A stretch of DNA of 64,000 nucleotides from positions 3,850,001-3,914,000 of the forward strand of contig JACCIC010000015.1 of the NCBI GenBank assembly GCA_018907035.1, read 5' to 3'. Both the position numbers and the translations under genes were made by a program. Origin of the DNA: Sycobia sp. Sy_11 (lineage: Eukaryota > Arthropoda > Insecta > Hymenoptera > Epichrysomallidae). The notes under the pieces were generated by a model. That model did not search any database, was not told where the DNA came from, and worked only from the letters and a program-made list of their open reading frames with translations. This document shows, in pieces, positions 32,611 through 45,100 of this stretch (positions are counted from its first letter, which is position 1; each line of letters starts with the position of its first letter).

Positions 32611-32643
32611 CGCTACAGGAGCGCTACAGGAGCGCTACAGGAG
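32611..32643. repeat. Three perfect 11-bp tandem copies
   Basis: CGCTACAGGAG occurs three times in direct succession (32611, 32622, 32633), right after the donor-like site at 32599 and just before a (TA)n run. Confidence 0.95.
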
Positions 32644-32644
32644 T

Positions 32645-32648
<4 letters not shown>

Positions 32649-32711
<63 letters not shown>
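32649..32711. repeat. (TA)n microsatellite
   Basis: About 63 bp of TA, one of the longest in the window. Confidence 0.95.
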
Positions 32712-32717
<6 letters not shown>

Positions 32718-33469
32718 AACGATTCATTCTTCGAGAATTTCGATATAAAAGTTTGATAATCCACAAATTATTATTTTATCATACGCAAAGAATTACTGGA
32801 TTGAAATCATTATTCATTATACAATTCATAGTTTTATATAATTACGGTAATGATAGTTTTTCTGATTATATCGAGTTTCTGATTTTGCAATTTATTTCGG
32901 ATATATCATAGAACGTTCAAAATTGATACAGTTTTCTTTATAAAAAAATTTTGCATAATCATTAACGTTACCTTTACTATTTTCCTTTATTATTATTTTT
33001 ATGTTTATTATTGCAAATTAATTTAAATTTATCTTCATAGTAATAGGTGCAAAATTAAAAGTTTCTCGCAGCTTCTTACTCGTAATAAATGTTCTTTTTT
33101 AATGTCTTTCCTTTGTATTTTAGAAATTTATGTAACCAGTGTTCGTAACATAATACGTATTAATTTACGATTGAAACGTGTTTCGTTTTACATAGCAAAA
33201 AAACAATAATCACGTACTGTTAAAAAGATTACCAATTACTATAGTTTCTAATTAATTTTTAAATAGTTGTTTGGAAAATGTTCCGTAAATATGGTAATTA
33301 ATTTTTGTAATTTTTTACAGCTTTTGATCAAATTACTGGTCACTGTTGTAATTTTTAAGAAGATGATTTTCCTCGTTGTAATAATTTTGATAGACATTAA
33401 TGTATATAGAAGCGTGACTTGAAAAATTATGTTTAATATATATTAAGTTTCAGAAGAACATATAGATAT

Positions 33470-33472
<3 letters not shown>

Positions 33473-33529
<57 letters not shown>
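33473..33529. repeat. (TA)n-(GT)n microsatellite
   Basis: About 48 bp of TA followed by GTGTGTGTG. Confidence 0.95.
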
Positions 33530-34059
33530 GGTAGAGTAATAATCTAATATTAATAATATATATTAATATTCAAATAAAAATAATTAAAAATTTTTCGCAG
33601 TATAGTTTTTAAACTCAAATATTACACAAAAAAAATTCTTCTTGTACAATTTACATTAATTTATTTCAATAATTTTTGAATATTGAAATTGCCTAAAACG
33701 TCCAATCCCGATTTGAATTGAGGTAGCCTAGATGACATCAGTATTGATGAGCTTCACACAGATTCTCAACAGTGATGACATACACGTGTATATATTGACT
33801 TCAATTGAGGTTTTAGTTACAAAACAAAAAATTAATTAAAAAATAAATGTTATTATTTTATTATTTTACTATAAAGTAAAATTCGGATACATTTTTTACA
33901 TTATTTTTTCTTTGTCATGAAAATTCGACAAATCGTGCGTTTATTTTAGTCACGTTATTCTTTTTTATCGAATATGTTAATTTTATAAGACTATGCAGAG
34001 AATAATTTTTCTATTTAAATTTGTGAAATGTAAAGTTTGCTATTTTTATTAAAATAATC

Positions 34060-34099
34060 ATATATAAAATCATAATAAAATAATTATGATTTTATATAT
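34060..34099. repeat. Perfect 17-bp AT-rich hairpin, 6-base loop
   Basis: The bases 34060-34076 (ATATATAAAATCATAAT) are the exact reverse complement of 34083-34099 around AAAATA. It could be the core of a small palindromic element or a chance AT-rich palindrome, but the ATCATAAT part is not simple repeat. Confidence 0.8.
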
Positions 34100-36561
34100 A
34101 CACATGTGAATAATCATATTACTAAATTGTTTTACTTACTTGGCCTACAATAATAACATTAACAAACAAAAATAAATTGTGTAAAAAATAAATTGTGTAA
34201 AATTTTTATTAATTTACATCAATATTGTCACCTTCGATTTTTTTGTGCAATTTATAAAAATAAAAAGTATACTGTAAATTAATAGCTTAGATAAAATTTT
34301 AAAATGAAAAAGGAAAGATAAACTGCATGAAAGTGTATGTTTGGAATTTTAGTTTCAAAAACAGTCGTTGCACATTTTTTTAATAATCATTTATTATCTA
34401 GTAATTCTCGAGAAGTTAACGACAAATTAATTTTTTATCAGAAAAATAAGAATTTTTCAAAAAATATATACTATTTAATATAATAAAAATTTAGAAGTTT
34501 TTTTCTATTTTTTTCTATTTTTTCTATATTCTCAGAATTATTTGTGTAAAATTAAAATAATTTGAACTAGTTAAGCGTATCTTTAATTTAACTAATTAAG
34601 CGTTTATCTTTAATATATTGGAAATGAATTTTTACAGTACAATAAAAAAGAATTATGAGGATTAGTTAATATATGGAGAAAGGAGTTTATTAACTTTTTT
34701 ACAAAGAATTATTTTGTACCGGAAATATATCATTAATCTTATTTATCTTATTAATCGTATATACATGCATGTAAATTAAAAGTCTAATTTACATATTTAA
34801 TAGACGAAAATGTAATATCTTTATACCAGTTTCATTTTAGTAAACCTGTAATAAGGATTCCCGTATTTCTTTAAGAAAAAAAATCATATACTGTAAAAAT
34901 AATGCAAAAAATATATAAATTTAAATGTGTTACTAATAATTTTTCAATAACATATATATGCAATGATGTTTGATACTTTAAATTTCATCTTAAATGTTTA
35001 TATCAAAATTATCAGTAAAATTTAAACATGAAAAAAAATTATAAATTTTTTTCGTTTAATATAAACTATATATTTTATAAATTTTTAATCAATAAATATT
35101 TATGGAAAAACCTTATAATTTATATATGTGATAAAATAAAAAATGTAACCCTTGTCATAATTTTTAATTATTGCAGTTTATTTTTTTAAAAATTTTTGAT
35201 GGATATAATTCTAAAATAAATTAAATCTGTTATAGATTTTATATTTTATACAATTGTTTTATTTTCTGACTGATTATTTTACTCTTTCCCTTCTTTCTTT
35301 TTTGGAGTTTTTTTTAATAAAAAAGTGTATATTGATATTTCAATAGCACAGTAATATCATAGACATATATTTATGAGTATAATTTATAGAAGGTTTTATT
35401 GTAAAACTCAAATATTTATTTTGGACCGAATTTTTATTTCATATAACTCGAAAATAAGTCTCTTAATGGGAATAATGTCCTTATTCCTATAATCAACGAC
35501 GACCAAGATTCATTGTGTGTAACTTTGTATCTTTTTTTTTAATATAAATTTTCTTCAACTAATCTATTTTTGAATAAGCAAAACATTTCTGCAAATCAGG
35601 GAACAGTTGACGTTTGTGATTCTATTCAGTAGTTGACTTTTCATGTCATTCTAGCGATGTTTTGCTGAATTTTCATCGAATGAAATTTAGAAAGTAAAAT
35701 ACTATATAATACACATTTATTGTAAAAATAATTAGAAAACAGTGCTATATTATTTCTAATTCTATACTCAAATGACGATTAAAATATTATGCAATATATA
35801 TATTTACGTCTCTCAAATGCTGAAACTAATTCTTCCGAATTCCGAACAACAGTAGAACCTGTGCCCTTTAAATTATTTTCATCGTAAGGAACTACAAAAA
35901 TCCTATATAAACCGTGCTTCTAAAGAGACTCGCTAGTTTAAATGAATCGGGCTAATATTGATCAGCTAATCACAGCGTGCACAACTCAATATTGATTAGA
36001 TGACTATGAATTTTAGCTCGGATGCAATTAAGTTTCTAAATACGATTTTATAAAAAGAGATAATATAGATAACCGTGTATAGGATTGAATGTCATCGCGC
36101 TGGTTAGTACAATTAGCACTTATTAGGGCGTCTATAATACACTGAAAAATATTACTGATATCAAATCAATATTTATTTGTTTTGTACCAAGTAAATCATT
36201 TTATTAAATTTAAAAAATATTCGCTAGATTTAAAACGACGTGGTTTGATTTAAGTGGACTCTTATTTCTTGCATCAAGTAAATACTCCCTTCATTTAAAA
36301 AGATACTTTTTCAATTTAAGAAAATGATTTACTTGATAACAAATATTCTTTTTTTGGTATATAAATTCGTAAATCATTAAAACTTTAAACTATATCCGAG
36401 GAAAAATCCACGACCATCGTATCGATATTGAATCGTGCGCACTGTTAACTGATGAACATATACCCTGACTCGTCCCATTTAGTTAGGCTCACGTGTCTAT
36501 TTGGAAACACCGTGTATGTATCTAATTAGTTTGTTATCTTTTATACAGCCTAGTGGCCATA

Positions 36562-39458
36562 ATGAATTCCTGGAAGATGTTCGCGCGGGTCTTGCCGGGC
36601 AAATTAATAACGGCTCGCAAGCTCCACGCAAGCCCCGGACTGGGTCAAGCTCACCTGCCGTTGAATTTTCTCACCGAGGACGAACAGATGATGAAGGAGA
36701 CGGTGGCGAAACTCGCGCGGGAGGAAATACAGCCGCTCGTTCGCAAAATGGAAAAGGAGGGCAAGATCGACGACAGCCTGCTCGTGAAACTCTTCGAGAA
36801 TGGCCTAATGGGACTTGAGGTGCCCGTCGAGTACGACGGTACCGGATGCAATTTTCTGACCACCATTCTCGCGGTCGAGGAACTGTCGAAGATCGACGCA
36901 TCAGTTGGTGCACTAGTCGATATTCACAATACCCTCGTCAATTCGTTGATTAAAAAGGTATGCTTTAAACTGCTTTCTCTATTAGCTCGGGAATTCGCGA
37001 AGGGATGTATTGAGATATATTTGAGTAGATTATATTTAGTTCCGTATAGGAACACATTGACACGACCTCTCATGGCGAAATTGGATGTTAAAGTTAGCCA
37101 ATGTCTTTAAAACTATTGGAAACTCAAATGGAGGCGTGTCTTTGTGTTTGTAGTAGTGTTCGTTTGGAGCATCACTCTCTTCTATCAAAGAAATAATTAA
37201 TTTAAAAAATATATAAAAAATATAGATTGCGTTGATAATAATCTAAATCAGCGTAAATATGTGGAATGGAAAAGTGCAATATTAGAAAGTACGAGTACGG
37301 TCAGTTTTACAACTGTTTATTGGAGATAAGTACGAGTATGTTTTTATCAATACTCAAGACTAATTTTGAAATTTTCTGATCCCATACCGCAATTTAAAAT
37401 CAATAATACCAAAACAAGGCTATATAAAAGAATTCCAAAAGCAAAAGCAAGACCACGACTTGAGTCACAAGAACATTGGTTTTGAAAAGATTTTTGATTT
37501 AGGTATTGTAAGGATTTTTGCCTGGGTTTCATTGTATAATTTGAAATTTTTTATGTAGTAGAAACGATTGATTTTCGGAAAAAGTATTTTTTTTTTTTAA
37601 ATTAATTTGATGAAAATTTTATGTATTGTGGAATATATTATCATATTTCAAAATCTTTGTTCTTTATAATTTCATATGTATAATGGCAAATCTTATAAAT
37701 TATTAATTTTTTTAAAAAAATACTTTTTTCAAAAATCAAAACAAAAAAAATAAAAACTGTTCATTTAAATTATTAATGTATTCACTAAACTATACAAAAA
37801 ATATAAAAAAATTCTATACATATTTTCGATATAATAGAGCATAGTATAGTGTAAACTAATGAAACGACTAATTACAAAACAATAACAAACCGGATTGAAC
37901 AATATATAGAAAAGTACAATTAACAAATAAAAACAATTAATAGGAATTTTTTAATTTACTAGCATGATAAATATGTAATGCTAGATTCAAAAATATAAAA
38001 AATAATAACAATTCTTTATATTGGTTTTTGTTACATTTAATTTAAAATGTCCTTGTTAATTATACATTTTTACTACTGTGTACAAATATGAGAAAGACTT
38101 TTCATTTCAAACTTCCCGGGTTTATCGATTCGGACAAATGTTTTTATTTTTAAGTTGGTATTATTGTCAGAATTATCTGTGCCAAATTTCACGTAATTAT
38201 CTTCATTTGTCATATAGTTATGCTTGCATTTTGTGAACAAAGAAAAGTTGTCTCTTCGGTTCTTATAATGTCTGAAATTATTCAACAAAGAAGTAACATT
38301 AAATTTTGTGCACGAAATGAAATATCGGCCGCCGACACATTTAGAATGTTGCAGAAGGACTTTGGTGAGAAGTCAATGTCAAGAGCAAGTGTTTTTGATT
38401 GGCACAAATTGTTCAAAGAGGATCGAAAACGCGTTTTAGTCGAACCACATCAAAAACGACCAAGAACGTCTACTGATGGGCTACACGTCGCCAAAATAAA
38501 AGAATTGGTTCTGCAAAACCGTCGATTGACTACTAGAGCGCTTCCTGATATTGTTCGAATTTCAAATGGGTCAGTCAACACCATTTTGAAAGACAGTTCA
38601 TGCTTAAACGAGTGAAATTTCGATTGGTGCCAAAAACACTCAAGTTTTGTATAAACAGCGTCACATGGAGTTCTGTGAAATGATGTTTTCGGACTATCAG
38701 GATAATATGGAATACATAATATCTAGAGATGAGGAGACTGAAAAAATCACGCCAAAGTCGCTCAAAAATGAAACTTATGTTCACTGTTTTCTTCGATTAT
38801 CGTGGCGTGGTGCATTATGAATTCCTTCCAACCGGCCAAACGGTTAACAGAATATTATTTGAGTGTTATGCGTCGTTTGCGCGAAGCTATTCGTCTCAAA
38901 AGGCCAGATATCTGGAAAGACAACTCTTCATTTTTGCACCAAGATAATGCACCAGCTCACACTGCATTGATTTTATGTGAACATTTCGCCAAAAATGCCA
39001 TCAATATCGCTCATCAACCACCGTACTCGCCTGATTTTGCACTGTGTGATTTCTGGCTGTTCAGCAAACTCAAAAAACCACTTCGGGGACACGACTTTGA
39101 TTCGATTGAAGAAATAAAAGCCGAATCGAAGAAGTAATTGATGGCCATTCCCGAATACGAATATAAAAAATGTTTTGAAAATTAGAAAAAGCGTTGGCAT
39201 AGTGGCATTGTATCCGGGGGGGTATTTTGAGGGGGATGAATTAGATTTAGAAGAATAAATAAAGATTTCAAAAGTTATAAATAAAGTTTTACTCATATTT
39301 GTACACAATAGTATACAGTGGTAATGTTCGAAATCTGACACAAAATGTAGGTCTCACACTAAGGTAGAAAAATCTTAAATCTTAAATCTTAAAATTCAGT
39401 GTTATCCATAAATTACTATAACTCAATATTTTGCAGAAAATTATAACCGACTTACATG

Positions 39459-39522
<64 letters not shown>

Positions 39523-41454
39523 TATTAGGACGCGAACTTAGTTTCGGACCTTTTAATGGAAAAAGAACATTTATGATGGAAAATGGATACACGTTAGCTT
39601 AATCAAAATATTTTCCGACATTTTCTACTATTTGTTCCCATCTTTCTAGTAATATGACGATACCGTTGCGAAAGAACGATGGTGGTTTCGAAGCGTTCTA
39701 ATCATCGATAAATTCTCGCACTTCTTGAGTATGTCGGAAGTGCGTATCAACAAGGTCGTGCTGCACCGATCTGAATAGGTGGTAATCAGAAGGCGCTATG
39801 TCTAGCGTGTACGATGGGTGCGGTAACGCTTCCCATTCGAGCTCCAACAGATTGTTTTTGACGGTTTTCGCAACATGTGGCCGAGCGTTCTCAAACAAGA
39901 GAATGACTTTGGGTCTATTGCTTGCGATTGCTGATCTATGTTCGATCAATTTTTGCTGCAAATCATTCAGTTGGCGTTTGCATACCTCGGCAGTGACGGT
40001 TTCATTCGGTTTTAGCAGGTCGTAGTACAATATAATCTGTTGGTTCCATCAAATCACTGCAATACCTTTTGGCATGGTTCCACCCATAACCGCGACCAAA
40101 AGCTCTTCTTTTTTGCCTGGCAAGCAAAAATAGCGCGATGTTGTATCGATTCATAATAGCACTTTCAGTCAAAGCATGTGGCATCCATTTTCCTTCTTTA
40201 TGAATCTTTCTTATCGCATGTAAATGTTTTCCAACTGCTCTGTCACTGACTCCTAACTCACTGACTCCTTAGCGAGTTCTTTCTACGTTTCAGCTGAGTT
40301 TTCGTCCGATAATGCTTGCAATTTACTATCTTAAAACTTTTTGAACGGTTTGTCCAAAACCAGAACGTTCTTTGTCATTAGCATCAGTATCTCTACTTCT
40401 CAGCCATTGAAACTATTCTTTACATGTTGTAAGCGATGAAATTTGTTCGCCATAACATTCTTGAAGCAATCGATCAATTTCTGCTACACTTTTCTTCAAA
40501 TCAAAATAATGCAAAAGGACATGTCGAAAAAACGATTTATCACGATTCATTTTTCACTTATCAAAAAATTATAATGTTTACACAAATGATGGCGCTTGCT
40601 AACTGAATTTGATTGGTAAATGCCAAAACTAACAAATAAGTACTAGATCCGGCACATCTGACTTCGTACTAGTTATATCGCCATCTAAACGTGAAGGTCG
40701 GAAACTAAGTTCCCCTTCTTATATATATATATATGTGTGTATTATACGCAATTTAGTCATAAATTATGAAAATGTTATCTGAATCGTTCAATACACGTTA
40801 CAAATGAAGAAAACAAATATGTGTGGTTTTTTTGGTTACATGTGGAAGCTTTGATAAATCCTAAGTGTGATGATAATTTATTGCCTTTTCTCTTTAAATA
40901 AAAAAAACTTCAAAGATATGTCATCATGAATGATAATTAGTACCGCAATATTTCATTATCTTAGTCGAAATCATGTCTGATACATATAATTCCCAATTTT
41001 CCTTATCAAAGCTATATTTCATAATGCTTTAGAAAATTATACCAATGAGTATAACTATTTATATTTTGCTTCATGTCCATAAGTGCAATTTTTTATTTTA
41101 TGTCAAGACTTCAAATTAAAAAAAATTGCAAATGAAATTATTATATTTTCTACTTGCAATATTCCAATGTAGCATTCTTTTCTTTGATCAACGAAAAACA
41201 TTCGAAGCATATTAATTTTGATTATTATGCTCAACGGTTGATATTTGCCAGTTATTAGACCGTTCAAATTCACGCTACATATGCCCTATAAAAGAAGTTT
41301 TTATTCATTTTGTCAAAGTTTAGTTACATTACCAATTATTTTAACGAACAATTCTACTTTTTATCTATTCTGTAAAAGTATATTATAAGAAAGTTTTGTC
41401 TTATATCAGATCACGATCTTTTAACTATTAATGTATATGCTTGTTCAGTATCAT

Positions 41455-41505
<51 letters not shown>

Positions 41506-42082
41506 GGTGTAATTAATATTGTCTTTAATTAATTGTGCTTTAAATATAATTATGATTTTTAAGTTAATGTTCTTATTAAAATTATGAATAACAGGTATTA
41601 AAATTATAATAAGTCGCTTCTTCAATATTTTAACTAACGTGTAAGACTTGCATATAGGTATGAACAAGTAACCTTAGATAGTCATTTATTGATGATTTGA
41701 TGGTATTCAGATTATTCCAAGTTAAATAATCAACGATAATGCGTATAATAAATATATCCTTAATGTTTCAGGTGGGAAGCGAAGAGCATAAGAAAAAGTA
41801 CCTTCCCAAGTTGGCCAACGAGTTCGCGGGCAGTTTCTGCCTGACGGAGCCGGGCTCCGGCTCGGACGCCTTTTCCCTAAAGACCGTCGCCAAGAAGGAT
41901 GGGTCGGACTATGTCATCAATGGGACAAAGATGTGGATTTCAAATTCGGACATTGCCGGTGTCTTTCTCGTTTTCGCGAATGCCGAACCGAACGCCAGTT
42001 ACAAGGGGATCACTACCTTTTTAGTCGATCGCGGAACTCCCGGTCTTACTGTTAACAGACCGGAGGATAAATTAGGTAGGTC

Positions 42083-42143
<61 letters not shown>

Positions 42144-45100
42144 CAATACAATCGATTATTTATATATCCGCAAATCAAGACAGGATTATAATAAAACAAA
42201 ATCGAAACAGATGTTTACGGTTCGTTTTTTAAATCGAACGTCATGAGTCTAAATCTAAGTTATATATTTTTACGTAAGATTTACAGATAAGATCAGGTTA
42301 TCATTTATTAGCAAAGAAAACGTCCACTGCATCTACGAGGGCGTGACTGTATTAAAGCAAAAATGGTAGGTGAGAGCGTTAAGTTAGTAGAGCTTGTAAA
42401 TGACCTAAATTTTTTTTTATTAAAAAATAGGTATCTATATTTAAAATATTTATTTAAGTGTTGTATTATATTTTATAAATCCATAGCATCTAAAAAACAA
42501 AATAAAATTTAGCAGCTTCAGTTTCAGGCATAAAATGAAAACTGAAAGTGGTATTAGCATCTATAAAAAGTGTGGTTCTTTACATCAATCTCTCCTTGTA
42601 AAATCCTTTTTTTTTTATATATTAAGCATTTTAAAGCTTTGCAGATTTATTTCTGCTATACATTGCTCATTACATATATTGAATTAGATTAGTATTTTTT
42701 ACATATATCATTGCAATTTCAGTGCTAAGTTAATGGATTAATAGAAAACAGCTTTCGGTGTTTTTTTTTTTTTTTTTTTTTTTTAAGATTATTGTTGTAA
42801 GAATAACAACAACAAAAGATTAATTCTATGAATAACAACTATAAAATCTCTGGGTAGGTTTCTTTCAAAATAGAACCACGGTTTCTCGCTTATGAAAAGG
42901 TATCCAGTAAAATTTTATTGATGTAATTGTACGGATTATCGGAAATAAATTTATTATATTTATTTTTTATTGTATAGATATAGGAATTAACGTCTGTTCG
43001 AGTCTGTAAATATAGGGATATTACGATTTCCGATTTAGTAGGGCGAAGTTTAGAGGGTCGTTCAGAGTGATGCATTTTGCGGTATATATAGAAGCATTTA
43101 CATTGATTATTGTAACACAAGATATTTGAGTTCGGGCTAAACATATGTGCTTTCGACTTTTTTATTTCTTGGTATTTTGCTGCTATCAGTATAGAAGGCA
43201 TACGCATTACATTTTTTAATAAGCTCGTCCACTTCTTTGTTAGGATTCTCAGTTTCCGATCATTTTTGACTAAAACTTGGGTCGTAAGGAACTGAATTTC
43301 GCAAAGTTTTGTAATCATACTGGTATAAGTTAAATTTATTTGAAGTGTCTATTTTTAGTAGATTTTTTTGGAATTCATAACGTCGACAATACATGATGAA
43401 CTATTTTTTTTACTAATATTATTAGTGTTGCTTATTTACGTTTATATAACTTTTTATACGAGTTGTGATCAAATAATAAGATGACTTTGCAAATATCGAG
43501 GGCGGCGTCTAATTATATATAAATAATAACTAAAATAACTAAAAAGGCATTGGAATAACTTTTTGGGGTTTCCGTTTGAGATACACTTGGCGTTTCTCCA
43601 CTAGTCTGACCCCTGATATCAAGAGTCATTATAGTGGGGCGTAATTACTTCAAACTGACAAACGCAGTTTTAAAGTTTTTGCTATTTACACTTGGTTGAA
43701 ATTGTAACTATTTTTATTTCAATAATTTCACACACACAATTGTTTGATTATAAACACGTCATCGTTCGCTTTGTAACACGTCTGCTCGCTACCGTATCTT
43801 AAACGACTCTTAGAATCCTTTGGATGATGTGAAGAGAAATCCACGCCTGGGATGCCTATTTTTATAATTTTCAATCTGCTGTAACATTTCTTATGCTTCA
43901 CTTTGATGCATTTTGCTAATTTTCAGGTTTTTTCGAACAAATTGTTAAAGAACCCCGAAATTTTACTAATCTAATCAATGCTTTTGCATACTTTTGTACA
44001 GCTTATGATTGCCATTTTTTACTCTCCGTGAGATTAAACGTTATCGTTTGTAAATGGAAAGTAGTCATATATGATTGGAGACTTTTATAATCAATTTGAT
44101 TGCAGTCGGCTCAAACCATTTTTATGAAACTAATTAGAAGTGAAACCGATTGCACTCAAAACGATGAAAATTGTTTTGAATCCCTGTAATAGTTATTAAT
44201 TTGCATGTAACCTATTAATCGTTCTTATTTCGCAATTGATCTTTTTTTGATAATTGGTCATAATCAGATGAAATAGTTCGAAGATTATATCATAAAATGT
44301 TGAATATAATTCGTAATAATATATAAATCGGTTCCAAATACGTTAAAATAAACGTCTTAGATTGATGCATTTACTAAGTCGATCAAATTAGAGTTTCCAT
44401 TTAGCTCCAATAATAACCATTAGGCGTCATTGTCAATATGACATGTAAGCATATTCAATATTTAATGACTTTAGTTATGAATATAGCCGGAGAAATGAAA
44501 TCTACTGTACTCATTTCCAGGGATAAAAAACTTGCAAGTTATAGTATACAGCTGAAGATGTGACAGATTTAATAAGAAGTATCTTTTATATCAAAATAGA
44601 CTAACGAATTCGAAGTTTAAATTGACTTATACAAATATTATAGTTTTAAAAGGTGTAATCCATCTTAATAAAGCACTTTAATCGATTTCATTATGGAATT
44701 TTCGCTTTGTAAAACTGGATTTAAAATCGTTCTGTAAAATCTGTTTGAAGGGGATGTTGAAGCGACCCCGATACTTCGTAGTAAAGTTGCATCAGCACTT
44801 CACGTCGTATTTGGCAACATTCGGATCGAATTTTCATTTAGTGTAAATTAAGTACTATCAATTCCTTTGTTTTGATATTAGCTAATCGAGAAAGATATAC
44901 TTCGTTTGATAATACGACCCGTGTGGCATCATGTATTTATTTACGTCAGACGTTGTTTACCACCGCGCGTCATATTTTGTAATTTTTTTGAGGAATTTTC
45001 GTGGTATACAGATTTTCAAGGTATCGTTTTTTACTATTGATGTCAGATATCTTGCTTCACAGTATTTTGCCATTGAGAATGTTTGAAAACTGTTTAATCT

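Larger units (their letters stand above)
32712..36548. other. Gene-free AT-rich stretch upstream of ACADSB coding exon 1
   Basis: About 3.8 kb of AT-rich DNA with no exon I can support. If the island at 32310-32599 is the ACADSB first exon, this is its first intron. Confidence 0.55.

Noticed and set aside
36501..36913. ORFs overlapping ACADSB exon 1 in other frames
   Set aside because: Shadows of a GC-rich true coding exon.
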